A DNA stretch of 64,000 nucleotides, from contig NC_133293.1 of assembly GCF_005239225.2 (NCBI RefSeq), positions 4,216,001 through 4,280,000 of the forward strand. Reading direction: 5' to 3'. Below the pieces are notes generated by a model. It was not told where the DNA came from. It made no database searches and was given only the letters and a program-made list of their open reading frames with translations. Positions 34,901 through 48,042 of this stretch are shown piece by piece (within the stretch, counting starts at the first letter, position 1; every line of letters starts with the position of its first letter). Made by a program: the position numbers and the translations under genes. The DNA comes from Populus alba. Its lineage: Eukaryota > Streptophyta > Magnoliopsida > Malpighiales > Salicaceae.

Positions 34901-37900
34901 AGCGTTGATTACGTACGTCCTCATATGTAGTCCTTTCTTTCATGTTGGTGTGCATTTTAGTCGTGTTTTTTTTTTTGTTTTTTGGCTTCTTTCTCATCGT
35001 TTTGGTTTGTTGTATCATACAGTCTATTTAATAGTTTCTTCTCTAATTTCGTGATTTGGGCTTCTTATTCTTACATAGTCGTGTGTGCTAATGTAGTCAG
35101 GGGCTTGCGATTTGGTCGTGTGTCAACGTCGTCATGTAAATTAATTTCTTCAGTTTCTTTTGGAAATGAAAAGTGGGGTTTTTTTTTAATAATTAATTTG
35201 TTCTTCTTCTTCTTTATCTATCTATTTTTTCCTCCAAGGTTATTACAAGGACGCAAAACAAACCCCCTCTCTGATCCATAGTATCTGTTGGGTGACTTGT
35301 CATTTTTCTTGATGACATATTGAAGGCCAATACATGTTATCGTGAACAAGTTCGCTGAGGAGCGAAGTCGCAGGCTTGAAGTTACTACATACGTACTATC
35401 TTTTAGGATGAAATGTCAAATATTGTGGCTGCGGTTTTTGCCCCTTTTTTTCTTCTTCCATTTGAAGGCCTTTTAGTAGCTACGATGGCAGAATTAATTA
35501 GAGGCCAAGCAATGTTTAAATCACCTTGCGAGTGCAACACCGCCGTCTCTAGCTTTTGTGAGCAAGTGGCGAGCTAGGACCATCAACACATCCAATTTGC
35601 ATGGAAGTCTCGGTGGAGTACTAAAGAGAATTTCACATTTTTCTATACTTAACGAAACTTGTAAAGACTCGCTGAAGAGGGTCCATAGAATTTGGACAAA
35701 TTAACTCTATTTCACCTGACGAACATCTTGATCTATTTTTATTACTCTCAAATCTTAATGAGAGACAATAACAGGGAAGAAACTCGTGCATATCCTTTTC
35801 GAATTCGATTACATCTCTAGGTTAAGAATCATATATATTGCCATGAATGAGACAAACATTAGGTTCGATTGGCTTGAAAGTAGGGCCAGCTGGAGAACAA
35901 CTTGCACACTCTCATCCTATGAAGCATAAGATGCCACGAGCACCATATATATATTCCCAACTGGCAGCCATGGACTTTGCAAAAAGTATAACTTGTAAAA
36001 AAAGGAAAAAATTCAGTCTCTAACTTGTAAAATCAAGCAATGAAAGTATTGTAATCCCCTTCCCTCCCTTCCCTTCTCTTTTACTCCTTCTAAGCTCTAC
36101 TAAACCTTTCTTTTGATCATGCTTAAGTACACGTGAATTTGTTAATTATAGCCTTCAATGTGAAAGTAGCCGTGAAATTGTTTCTTCTTTTTTTCCTTTT
36201 TTGCTTGAAAAACTTAGGAGAGAGATGATGTGTGGAGCACTCTTAGTGAGCACATGGATTATGCAATATTGGATATAAATCCAAGATTAAAGTTTGTCTA
36301 ATTAGATAATCTAAAGTCACAAGATATATAAACCACCTTTTCTCCCCACTCGTCTGTGCACGTAAATATTCCCAAAGGAATAGGCAGATAGCAAGAATGC
36401 ATGTATCCAAAGTTTTTGGGTCCTGGCTTACCATGCATGAGAATGACTCCAAATTACCGCGTGTGCTCTTAACCCTCGGAAAGATCTCTGAATGGCTGAA
36501 CCCTAATTTACTAGAACCTCACATGTCCTGTCAATGAGCGAGCTCGAGATATGCTAGCTAGTAGCTAGTAGAGCTACCACAACAAATCCGTGTGGATAAG
36601 GCTCTTATCAGCACGTTTCTAAATGCGAAGAAATTGATACCCGCCATGTATAATAGAAGGTCAAAGAATGCTTGAGTTGCAACTTGTTTTCACGACAGTC
36701 AAGAGGCTACCAGCCGCCCATTCCTTGGTTGAATGGGCTGCAGTGCGCTTCTGAATGAGTAGTCAGTTTCCTGTGCTTGGTTTTTTTCTTCAGAGGTCAG
36801 ATCAAGCAAAGAAGAAACTCATGAAATGGTGAAGGTGGGAGAAGAGAAAGCTGCTAATTCTATCCTGTCTACACCTAGTCCAAAAGAAGAAGGGAAGAAC
36901 CCATCCACAAAGGATGGGGCAATGGAGATCCTATTTTGTCTTCTAACGAGTTTTATTTTGATAGGCAGAGCCTTTGTCATGTCAAATGCCATGCACCAGT
37001 CAATCTCATTTCTTTGCATCAATCTCCAAAAAATGGGGTCAAATTTCTCATGTCCACAATCAAGTTTTTTTCCTCTTCTTTTTTTAATCTAGAATATTGA
37101 GTTATGATGAAGCATAAAACGTGACGATCTAGCCTTGTTTTAGCCATGCCTTCGGTTCTTTTTTTTTTAAAAAAAGACGAGAAACTTGCTATATATTGAC
37201 ATATATAGGGATTAAAAGTATAATTCAACACTAAAATGATAACAACACAACCAAACCAGTTTCTCCATGAACTTCTTGATTGGTCAAGTAATCCGCCATG
37301 TGGTTGTAGATTTCAAAAGAAAGCATACTTCGAGCAGTCCAGGAGTTTGACGAATTTCCAAGGTTCGGTGTAATGGATAGTATAATTATATATCTTAAGT
37401 TCAACTACATAATTATTGCCCTACATAAGCTTTTCCTTAATTTCGTGGAGCGTTTTCAGAAACTAGCTAGGTGTAGCATTATGCATGGAAAAGATTGTCA
37501 TTATAAAAATTACGAGTACTTCATTTGGTGTGGTAGGCAGGCCATGACTTTGTGGTTCTTGTATTTATATAAACAACTAACATTAGGTGCCGGCCTAGCT
37601 ATGCATGAAGTACTCTAGCTAGTTGAGGAATATTCTCTTCAATTTCAATAATCTACTCTCTTTTTTTCCTTTTTTGGTATAGAAAAAGCCATTTTAGAGT
37701 TCCAGATGGAAAATGACATGGAAAGCGGTGTGTTCCAACTTGGAAAATGCAGCTTGAAGAAACAGCTTGCTTATCATTCGTAGTTACTTGACAAATCGTC
37801 CATGGAATGTCTTCACCGATTAGGCTCTTGCCTCCCCCTCTTTTTAGTGGAGTTTTCACTTTAAGAAAGCGTACACAGAAATGTCTTAACCCAATTGTCT

Positions 37901-39129
37901 TCTTCATTGGGCTCCGTTTTGGGCTAATTTTGGCTTCATTTTCATAGCCTTTTTCCCTTTGATTTCGGCTTCAGTTTTAGAGCTAATTTCTAGGGTTTTT
38001 GGAGCCCACACAAAGAGAGGAAGAAATGGTGGTTTGGAGAGGTCTACTCGGAGTTCAAATTGATCTTTTTGTAGGCATGATGTATATTTCCTTGGACTCT
38101 TTGAGTCTATGCTTTGGTTAAGGTGGGCTCTACTATAGCTACCACGTTGAAGACTGTTTTACTCGATGTTCAAAAAATTCCTACACAGTTCATAGCTTTT
38201 TCTTCAAGTCATGGAAAGCAGCCGGTTTTTGGCTTAATAATTTGCGAGACTCTCACCTCACCTATGTGATAGGTGGTTTCAAATTCGTGCTATTGTCTCT
38301 TTTTTATCTTCTTATATTTATTTTGTACGGCATGGCAGCTCATTAACATTCTCAAATTTTAAATCCATGTTTATCATAATATCATGTCATGATTTCTTCA
38401 AAACCAGGTAATTTTTTTCTTTCTTATAATATAAGATTCATGATTACAAATTCTCATCTTTAAAGGTACTGATATGATCCAAGCAAGTTTAGATTCGGAT
38501 TTTAGCTTAAAATTTTTTATTATTTAGTTTTACGCTATCAAGCAGAACTTTCAACTCAATTGTTGAGTCATGCTGAAATTCTTTAGATATATTTTAGATA
38601 TATTATTATATGTTGGTTTAAAATTTCAGATTAGTCAGAGATTGGAAAGGCTTTGCCATATATGTCAGAACATGTTGTGTAAATTTTGTTATTTACTTTA
38701 TTTTGACTTGTGAACTTTGTGTTTGGAATGAATCCTTTTCTTACAAGGGTGTGACTGCTTGTTTTGAGAATTTCTTAGTTCTATAAGCATCTTTAATGGG
38801 CTGTAATATAATTTCCAGATGTGGAAATGATTTATTAATGTTTTAAAATTTTTTTCTTACAAAGATTCCTTATTTATCCTAGATTACATAAGGAAAGAAG
38901 GGTTGATGACATTTAATGAGAGATTGGTTAGCTTATTTTAGGGAATTTCTTAACCCTACAAGGAAAGTTAAAGAAAGGCAACAAGAATTTTCATGTTTTG
39001 AGATGATTCTTTAGAGTTACAATTAATTATTTTAAATAAGCAACAAAATTAAAGGGGAGACAACTTCAACAATTAATTTCTTAGCTTATTTTGGATATCT
39101 AAAGGTGGCAACAAAGATCCTAGTGTTAT
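34901..39129. other. Intergenic stretch downstream of the FPF1-like gene
   Basis: After the 3' UTR (T-rich to about 35250) there is no supported gene. Frames at 36826-37092 and 37373-37618 have no known motif. The segment from ~38000 becomes T-rich and may be decayed transposon, but no domain or terminal repeat is visible. CTAGCTAGT clusters occur near 36550. Confidence 0.4.
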
Positions 39130-41511
39130 TCTAAGATAAAAATTTCATTCATGACATTATTTAAACTAGGAAATTTATCTATATTTAGGTTGTTTTGTTT
39201 AATTAGATGCAACAACTTTAGTTTATGTGTCGAATTTGTTGGCTTTTTATTATTTTCTTCATATTTGGGCTTAGTTAACATATTTTGAGTTTATTATAAG
39301 TGCGTAAATATTATCCCACAAGTTTTGGGTCCATTAGGGTTATTAGTTGAACTATTATATAAAGTTTTGTAAGCTAAAATTTTTAGCAGCCATGGATTTA
39401 TGAAATAAACATGTGTTTTACGTGATGCAACATGTTTTCTTTGCTAGGAAAAAGAAAAAAAATCAACCTATAAAAAATTAATTGGCTTCGTGGCATCTTC
39501 CTTATACTTGTCATTCATGAATTAGTATTTGTAAGGTGAGGGTTCTTATTCTAATAATGTTGGTGTCTTGCAATAAGTTTTTATTATATTACACTGCTAT
39601 CATAACTGTTTCGACTTTTCAAGATTTGTTATCAATATTGTTGTAGGTTGTGTGACTATGTAATCATGATATTCACATCAGTTGATATCTAAGCTAGGTT
39701 TTGAAATTAGGTTATATCTTTATGAAATTTTTGTTTTCTTAGTGCTCTTTAAGTTTTAATGTGTATCATCAATTATCCTTTTCTCTTTGTGTTTTCAACA
39801 GCTTAGTACAAAAAAAAAAGTGTTATTTCATTTTGTATAGTCTTTAAACATATTAATAGTATAAAAATTAAAAAAAAAAACAAAGAATATTAGATGTTAT
39901 TTAAAGTTTGTTACAGATCTGCCATGAAAACACAAATCATAGAGAACACTAAGAAAACCATCTCATAATCAATTAAGATTTCATATACTGTTTATTGGGG
40001 GTAAAATCTCACCTCATATCAAATTTGGACTTATTTTAATATTTGTTTCTTGACATTTCAATTTGGGGTTCAATCTTGTCGTCAACTGATCATTGCACGA
40101 GTTTTTGATACTTGGGTATAAGATAACAACCTATAACAGATATCTATTGTTTTTTTTGGTATAAATGGTATTGCATATAAAATTTAAGGTCATTCTATAT
40201 ATATTTTATATTCTGGTTATTTAGGAGTCCAATAAGTGCTTTCATTAAAATTTTCTTTTGTTTTATTTCGGGTCTTCATATCGTCCATATTTTCTACAAA
40301 TTTGTTTTGTTACTCCTAAAATCATAATTGTAGTTTTGTTTTGCTTGTTTTAAGTATTTATTGATTCTTGAGTCATATTATATATATTTGGGTTACGTTA
40401 CAATAGTCATTGACTTTAGTTTGCTGATTTTCAGTTCTAGAAAAACCGCAAAAAAGTAAGCCGAAAGGTAAAAAATGTGGTGAGAATAATTGAGTAAAAA
40501 GCCTTGAATTGTATGAAACACGAGAGTTTTTAGGATATATTTTTCTTACTACCAATGAATTTTTGCAGATTCAATGATGTCTGAAAATAAATACTCAGCG
40601 ACACTGAAAATGGATAACACTAGAGTGACGAAGGAACTGAATGATGATATGGCTTTGATGAGACAACAAAATAGCAGAACAGATGGATTGAGAATAAAGG
40701 CTGCTCAGAGAGGAAACACTATTTGAAGGCTTGCAAGGAAACACTATTCAAAGGGTTGCAAGGAAACACTATTCAAAGGGTTGTATGGAATGTTAAAATA
40801 AACTTTATTGATTTTATACATAAAAATGTAGATGCAGATGATGATGACTATAACTTTGTATTCGTAGAAAATAGAAATAAATTTAGGTAGAATTGAAGCT
40901 AAATGAATGTTAGTTTTGGCCAAGGTGGAACATTCGGCTAAAGGGAGAATCCCCGTGATTTTAGGCTTCATGAAGATTCAGGTAGAGAATTGGGGTTAAT
41001 TAAGATAAAAATACTATCTTTCCAAGGAAAGAATGATCTGAATGTATATCAAGAGTGGGAAAAGAAGGTTGAATGGATCTTTGATTGTCATCAATACACA
41101 TAATAGAAAAAAGGTAAAATTCATTGTCATTGAGTTTATAAATTATCCACTAGTATGGTTGGATTAACTTGTTTTGAGTGTAAGAAGGAATGGTCAAAGG
41201 CCTATTAATTCATGGGATGACATTAAAGCAATAATAAGGAAAAGATTTGTTTCTAACTTCTATTATAGGGAGTTATTTTAGAAATTAAAGAGTTTACATT
41301 AAAGGTCAAAAAGTGTGGAAGATCACCATAAAAAGATGGAAATTGCAATAAGTAGGGCTAATGTGGTTGAATATAGGACAGTTACTATGGTTAGGTTTCT
41401 TAATTGATTGAATGGAGAGATAGCTAATATAGTTGAGCTACAACATTATATAGAGTTAAAGGACATGGTTCATATGGGTATAAAAGTAGAGAGGCGTGAT
41501 GAGAACCCTAG
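39130..41511 (+). mobile_element. Ty3/gypsy element family A copy 2 (LTR, leader, gag), truncated
   Basis: Leader and gag match family A copy 1. The LTR end CACATCA at 39680 precedes a degenerate tRNA-Met-type site TTGATATCTAAGC (39682). A T-rich leader follows, then a gag start near 40575 (MSENKYSATLKMDN) and broken capsid (40980-41500; IKILSFQGKNDLNVYQEWEKKVEW). A ~29-base motif GGAAACACTATTCAAAGGGTTG is repeated three times near 40708-40785. The gag is cut at about 41511, where an Athila-like LTR begins. Confidence 0.65.
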
Positions 41512-42948
41512 CGGAAGTGATTCCAATGGTACTAAAAAGCTAATATCCATACCTTTCTGGAATTTTAATGCAAGAAAAATAAAAAGAGAAAAATCATGGA
41601 AATCACACCCTTCAAAGTCAAATCTCGGATTATGCCAATGTTGATGTTTGGCCATTCAAAATTAAATATTTGGAGCTGCAGAAGTCCAATTGATGCAAAC
41701 TCAATTTTATTGGATTCTTGACTTAAAGACCTAAAAAATCTCTAAATTTCAGCAAACAAAAATGTCATATGAGGGAGATATTAATTTTCAAACATGACAG
41801 CTGAATTCTGCTAGCAAACAGGTTTCGTGAAGGAACATGTCCAAATTATGTTTTGAAGTATCTAAACTGGTGTCCAAGTTTTTATTTTAGCAATTTAGCT
41901 CCTCTAAGTCAAAGCTTAAAGATTTAATGCAAAGTTATTTCTTCTTTTTAGGAAAATAGTTATTGAAGTACTTAAATGTAAATTGTCAACTTAAGGGAGG
42001 ACTATTTTGTAAAATAGAGACTAGGGTTTCATAGCATATAAAAAGAAAGAGAGAAGGGAAAGAGGGAAAAAAGAGAGGGTGGCAGGCAAAAGTGAAGAAA
42101 CACAAACTCTCCTCTCTACAAACCATAAATAATGCTTTCTTCTATCTTTAGGAGTAGGTGTTCAATAGATATGCAAGGCTAAGTTCATTTTCTTGGTTGC
42201 AAGAACGCAACAAACCTTTAGATTTCAAGAACCGTGAGATTTATTTTTCCTTTTATTTTTAGTTTTTATTATGAATGAGTATGATTGTTTTTCTATGCAT
42301 ATTTTCTATGATTGTTGTTGATAATTGCTAGAGCGGACACTAAGTTATTATTGTAAACAATCTATTGCTAAGTTTGATATCAAAATCAGAGTTGTGATAT
42401 ATGAGCTTGCAAAGCAACTAAACTTGATAATTGTGGTATAACTACATTAATAAACTTAGGGAGAACACTCGAACAAATGAACACAAGTTGCGGACAGCTT
42501 GGTTGTCAAGAGATCAATCAATTTATCTAGTTCTTAGGACTGCCATTGAACTAAATCATTATTGCGGACATTGTGATTGTTTGTTGGTTAAAGTGAGTTA
42601 TACGACGGATCCATTAGTTAACCAACATTAAGAAAAGATAAAAAAAAAAAATTCAGAATATAAATTAAAGTTTCATTTCAAGGATCGACTCTAATTTTTG
42701 TTGGTGGATGTGTGCTTGTGACCAAGGTTTGTTTTCTTGATAAATTTCGGTTTCAATTGATTTTGTTTGCTAGTTTAATTTCTTCCACAATTTAGATCAT
42801 CACAAATTAAAACCCCCCATTGCATAACGTGTAGCATAAAAATCTGAACTAAACCTTCCTCGTGGATTAACCGCTTGCTTGCTTTATACTATATTGTGTG
42901 TTGTGTTTTAAGTTAGGGTAATTAATTTGTGAGATCATGACATTGCAA
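41512..42948 (+). repeat. Solo Athila-like LTR, forward orientation, inserted in family A gag
   Basis: The sequence is the reverse complement of about 49976-51420, at roughly 80-85 percent by eye. Shared segments include AGAAGTCCAATTGATGCAAA, CTAATATCCATACCTTTCTGG and GTTGTGATATATGAGCTTG-like wording. No internal element region adjoins it in the right orientation, so I read it as a solo or truncated LTR. The last bases (GAGATCATGACATTGCAAT) correspond to the diverged LTR end. Confidence 0.65.
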
Positions 42949-42949
42949 T

Positions 42950-43640
42950 AGGAATTCGCAACCTCAAGATCAATCTAATCCAACTTTGTTGAGATTTGAA
43001 TGAGCTTATCATAATAAAAGACTTGCTCAAAGGCAACAAGACTATAAACCAACTCGATCACAATGCCTATACCTAGACACGAGCAAAAGAAGTACAAATT
43101 CACAACAATGAGTGGTCAATTCTTTGAAGAGTTGAAAGTTCAATCAAGAACCAAGATTGAGCAACCAAAATTCAACTACAATGTTGAAAATATCATGAAA
43201 AGTCTCCCCTAAAATTATTCCTATATAATGTTTAAACTCCAAGCCAAAACCCTATTTTTTCTAATGGGTCTCACATAAGCCCAATTTAAATAATAATCAA
43301 CCCAAGCTAAAAATAGCCCAAAATAATTAAAATAAATAAAATAAACAAGTCTAAGACCCAAATAAAATGTCTCCTCTCAAAATAAATAAAGTTTGATAGC
43401 CCAATTAATTAAATAAGACAAGTTCGTTGTTTCCGTATTTGATATGGTAGCAACAAAAACTCAACTTAAAATGGATGGTTCTCTCTCGTCTTAATGAATT
43501 AAAAGGCATTCCATATACTATTAGAAAGGTATGGAAGTTTAGTTTCCAGAACAACTAGAATCACATCAAAATTATATCTATAGCTTCGGTTATGACCCAA
43601 AGAGTAACGAAAGGTCAAACTGTCCGAATCTAGTCTTCTT
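42950..43640 (-). repeat. 3' LTR-like segment beside the minus-strand pol fragment
   Basis: The first 550 bases match 1642-2190 in the same orientation. The rest joins the integrase C-terminal frame beginning at 43651. Its place after the end of pol fits a 3' LTR or 3' UTR on the minus strand. Confidence 0.5.
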
Positions 43641-43650
43641 CTCCCAATCC

Positions 43651-45612
43651 TTATGTAATGATCTTGATTCCACCAATAAGCCCCTCTTGAACATGAATCA
43701 GATTAATTAATACATGCTTTTTATTGTTACAAATCCTCTTGAAATCCACATTAGCCCATGCATCTTGAATAAGTCCATTAAAAGCTTTTTTGAACTTTTT
43801 AGCCTTAAGCTTAGTAACTTGACCAACTAGAACCTCCAATGGATCCTTTGATGGTTGGATCACATCATCCCCTCTCACCTCAAAAGGATCACCTACATCA
43901 AAAAAATAAAGATCAGAAATATTGAATGTATCCCTAACACCATACTCATCTTGTAGATTCATTTTGTAGGCATTATCATTAATTCTTTCTATGATTTGAT
44001 AAGGACCATCTCCTCGAGACATCAACTTTTATCTTTTTTGTTCAAGAAACCTTTCCTTCCTTATATGCACCCAAACCCAATCACCTGGTTCAAATCTCAC
44101 CAATTTTCATCCCTTATTTGCTTTGTTTACATATTGTTCATTTTTTTTTTCAATTTGTTGCCGAATCTTTGCATGGAGATCTTTCACCACCTGTGCTTTT
44201 TTTATTACCATCAAGACTAACCCTTTTATTAATAGGTAAAGGAATCAAATCTAATGGTGTCAAAGGGTTAAAACCATACATAATCTAATGGTGTCAAATG
44301 GTTAAAACCATACACAATCTAAAATTATGAATAATTAGTAATAAAATGCACGCTACAATTATATACAACTTCAATGAATGGCAAACAATCTTCCTAATTT
44401 TTAAGATTCTTTTGAATGATAGCCCTTAACAATTGAATCAAAGTCCGGTTAAGAACTTTAGTTTGGCTATCTGTTTGTGGATGACAAGTAGTAGAATATA
44501 AAAGTTTAGTTCCTAACTTACCCCACAAAACCTTCCAAAAGTAACTCAAAAACTTAAAGTCTTGTTCGGATACAATGCTTCTAGGAAGACCATATAGCTG
44601 AATGACCTCTTTAAAGACTAAGCTAGCTATATTTATTGCATCATCAGTTTTATGGCAAGCAATGAAATGTGTCATCTTAGAAAATTCATCAACCACAACA
44701 AATATAGAATCTCTCCCTTTCCTAGACCAAGGTAGACCCAAAATAAAATCCATAGAAATATCAACCCAAGGTTCCTTATGAACAAGCAAAGGTGTGTGTA
44801 ATCCATGAGGCATTACCCTAGACTTAGCTTGTCTACATGTTATGCATCTATCACATATTCTTTGCACATCTCTTTTCATATGAGGCCAAAAAAAGTGCTC
44901 ATGCACAACCTTTGAAGTTTTAGTAATTCCAAAATGTCCTATTAAACCTCCCCCATGTGCTTCCATCATAAGCAATTCACGTAAAGAACAATTAAGCACA
45001 CATAATTTATTTTTCTTAAATAAAAATCCATCATGCCTAAAATATTTATCCTTAGCCGAAACCTTGCATGTGTCATATATAGCACCAAAATCATGATCAT
45101 CAAGATACAACTCCTTAATATACTCAAATCCTAGCAATTTAGTATTAAGAGTATTAAGAAGAACATACCTTTGCGACAAGGCATTAATGACCATATTTTT
45201 TTGACCTTGCTTGTATTTAATCACATATGGAAAAGTTTCAATAAACTCAACCCACTTAGCATGTCTCCTACTTAACTTACCTTGACCCTTCAAATGTTTC
45301 AACAATTAGTGATCATTATGCATGACAAACTCCCGGGGCCAAAGACAATGTTGCCAAGTCTCAAAAGCCCTCACTACTGCATACAACTCTTTATCATAAG
45401 TGGGACAGTTAAGAGTTGCACCATTGAGTTTCTCACTAAAATAAGCAATTGGTCATTTTTCTTGCATTAGAACAGCTCTAATACATATTCCTGAGGCATC
45501 ACATTCAATCTCAAAAGCTTTATTAAAATTAGGTAAAGATAGTAAAGGTGGTGAAATCAACTTTGATTTTAACAAGCTAAAAGCATTTTCTTGTTCTTCT
45601 CCCCACTTGAAA
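43651..45612 (-). pseudogene. pol: Ty3/gypsy RNase H-integrase fragment
   Basis: Reading right to left: an RNase H part (45300-45612; [30 protein letters not shown]) with two stops, then an open frame of 303 codons (44394-45305) holding the rest of RNase H and most of integrase. The integrase zinc finger is H117, H124, C154, C157, with x29 between H124 and C154. In the DDE core D186 is present, but the second Asp is Glu (E247 in IVSEQD) and the final Glu is Lys (K283 in DSQTKVLNR), 35 residues apart. The C-terminal part is broken near 44030; its end is open at 43651-44025 (RGDGPYQIIERINDNAYKMN). Reverse transcriptase is missing, cut at 45612-45623 by family R sequence. No chromodomain was recognised. 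Confidence 0.85.
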
Positions 45613-45623
45613 CCCACGACTTT

Positions 45624-45691
45624 TGATTAGTACTTTAAAGTGTATTTTTATCAAGGTTTTATATCATTATTTTGCACTTGAAGTAAGGTTT
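45624..45691 (-). repeat. Short end piece of LTR-like family R
   Basis: TGATTAGTACTTTAAAGTGT and the following ATCAAGGTTTTATATCAT are the same as the family R end at 45868 and 58661. Only 68 bases are kept. The next 176 bases (45692-45867) are AT-rich and unassigned. Confidence 0.7.
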
Positions 45692-45867
45692 ATTAATATC
45701 TTGTTTAAGAAGTATGAAGCAGATATATAAATTTAATGAGAGTTTGTTTATTTGGATAGATTAATGGAAGTTGAATAATGAATGTCTTGCTTTGTGGAAC
45801 TTGCAAATTGTTTTTCTATTTTAACGCTTTGATTATTAGGGACTAGTAATAAGCTAGTTGAGGGGTG

Positions 45868-46811
45868 TGATTAGTACTTAAAAGTACATTTCTATCAAGG
45901 TTTTATATCATCATTTTGCACTTGAAGTATCAATAACTCTTTAGCTAGAGCATGTTTTATAATAACAAGTCTGATACTATAAGATACCTTTAATTTATGG
46001 TAAATATGCATCTTAAATGCTGGCCTATCACATAAATCAAAGGATTGATTGATCAGTTTAAGTATTAAAATTGAAAGGACAAAGAGAGGGCCAAACTTAA
46101 AAAAGAGATGTTGGTACAGTCCAAACTGGAACACTGTTGGGTAATTGAGTCATATCTTGAGTTCTAAGTGTCCAAATGATCTCAATTGGTTGGACATATT
46201 CGGTAAGACATAGCCCTACAACTTTCATGTGGAGCCCAAGATTTAAAAAGGTCGTTTTCAAGTCCAAATTTGTTCTGCAGCCCAGACACTGTTCAGTGTT
46301 CAGCCCATGACAATTTTTTTTCCTAGAACTTTTATGGTATAAGTGGTTTTAGTTCTGATGGTAGCAATGACATTTTATTCAGATAAGAAGATAAGGATTT
46401 TCATCAAGTCAAGAGTTGGCCACCCATTCAACAATTAGTCATCAAATCAATAGTTTTAAATTTTAGCCTATAAAAGGAGGCATTTGCCATGCATTTAGGG
46501 GCTTGGTTGTTCAGATCAAGAATCTTGCTCTTTCTCTCTTTTTTATATTTTTTTGTAATTCTTAAGTTTTGCTTTCATTAATATCTTGTTTATGCTTTTC
46601 ATTTCCTTTCTCTTACTTAGTTAACTTGTATGTTATTTATGTTTTTATTTTGATTATTTATGTTTCTCTTCTTCATTATGTTTATCTAAGTTTATTATGT
46701 CAAGGTGAAAAGGTTACACTAATGGTGTAAAAATAAGTATGGTGTAAACTCAAATGCTTGGTACAACAAATGTTTGGTATTTTCATAGGCAACCGTATGG
46801 TATAACCTACA
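45868..46811 (-). repeat. LTR-like family R, reverse orientation
   Basis: It begins TGATTAGTAC and ends GGTATAACCTACA on the + strand, so in its own orientation it runs TGTAGGTTATACC...TACTAATCA, with TG and CA ends. It matches 55207-56332 (opposite strand) and 58661-59597. No 5-base target duplication is seen. Its right end interrupts the integrase C-terminus of the Athila-like element, creating that frame's stop. Confidence 0.7.
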
Positions 46812-47238
46812 CTTGTTTCAAACGCGAATGATAAAGAAGGACTTTTTCTCCAACATTAAACTTTTTTCTTGTAATCATTCGGTCATGGAGACTCTTAGTC
46901 TTTTCTTTGTAAATCCTTGCATTCTCATAAGCATCATTTTGAATCTCTTCTAATGTAATTCCAATCTTTTTAGGCACGAAAAGGATAGGCGCCTCCCATT
47001 CACTGTCCGTGATGAGGTGAATGACTCCTGCATCATTGGGAATAGTTTGCAAAGCTTGCAAAGCCAATGCTGATTCATGTATCTTTTGGGGAACACATAT
47101 GTGCCTCTCCATCTCTTCTATCGTGGTAACATCATAGCCATAGCTCAAAGCTACTCTTAATCCATCCTCACAATCAAAATAAAAAACTTGTTGCACACAC
47201 TTATCAACTTTGGTCATAACATGTGATAGAATAAACAT
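46812..47238 (-). pseudogene. Protease-tail/RT-start to integrase C-terminus fusion frame
   Basis: This 143-codon frame starts in the tail of the protease region ([20 protein letters not shown]). It reaches the opening of reverse transcriptase at residues ~78-94 ([14 protein letters not shown]) and from residue ~96 continues as integrase C-terminus ([20 protein letters not shown], then [18 protein letters not shown]). The deletion joint is near 46953. The join is in frame, and the terminal stop comes from the abutting family R repeat. The product would lack every catalytic domain. Confidence 0.7.
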
Positions 47239-47905
47239 TGCTATAAGGATATTTCATTGCATCATGAAAATTAAATTTAATCTTTTCATCTCCTACTTCC
47301 ATAGACAAAGTATCTTTACCACAATCAATTTTTGTATTGGCAGTTTTCAAGAATGGTCTCTTAAATAATATAGGAGTGTTGTTTGATGAATCACAAGAAT
47401 CATGTTCCATATCAAGAATATAAAAATCACATGGAATGACCCAACTATCAATCTTGATTATGACATCTTCTATCATACCAAGTGGGTAAACAAAATTACG
47501 ATCCGCAAGTTGTATTACAATGCTAGTTTTATTCAAAGGCTCAAGACTAAGAGAATCATAAACATGTTTAGGCATAACACTAATGGATGCACCTAAATCT
47601 TACAAGACCCTTTTAAAACTAGTATTACTAATAACATATGGGATAGTAAACGCACTTGGGTCCTTTCGCTTCAAAGGCATATTCTTTTGAACAACAGCAA
47701 ATACAACTTCATTCATACTTACCATTTCATGACCTTTTAGTTTGAAAGCTCTCTTGATAGTACACAACTCCTTCAAAAATTTGACATACTTGGGAATTTG
47801 CTTGATAGCATCAAACAAAGGAATGTTGAGTTATACTTTCTTGAAAACCTCTAAAATCTCTTTTTCTTTGTCCTCTTTCTTTGACCTAGAAGAACTCACA
47901 GGAAA
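47204..47905 (-). pseudogene. Athila-like aspartic protease, broken
   Basis: The upstream frame (47600-47818; IPKYVKFLKELCTIKRAFKL) ends in a TAA codon just before the active-site segment DLGASISVMPKHVYDSLSLE. The frame then continues (47204-47575), with VIPCDFYILDME and NNTPILFKRPFLKTANTKID. DLGAS is the form of the catalytic Asp motif seen in this lineage. A frameshift near 47204-47238 leads into the fusion frame. The protease would cut the element's polyprotein; this copy cannot be made intact. Confidence 0.75.
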
Positions 47906-48042
47906 GGGTGGAATTGTTTTAAAACTAGAATTCATTGAGTGAGGAGTTACCTTTAGAGTGTTGGTCGATGTTTCAGTTTGTGGAGGAGGAGGATGTTCTC
48001 TCTTTGTCCTCTTTCTTTGACCTAGAAGAATGTTGAGTTATA

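Noticed and set aside
36826..37092. 88-codon frame with a hydrophobic centre
   Set aside because: It has no homologous motif or gene context, and an antisense frame of similar length covers the same DNA.
44080..44110. GTTCAAATCTC resembling a tRNA T-loop
   Set aside because: It is codons of the gypsy integrase C-terminal region on the minus strand.
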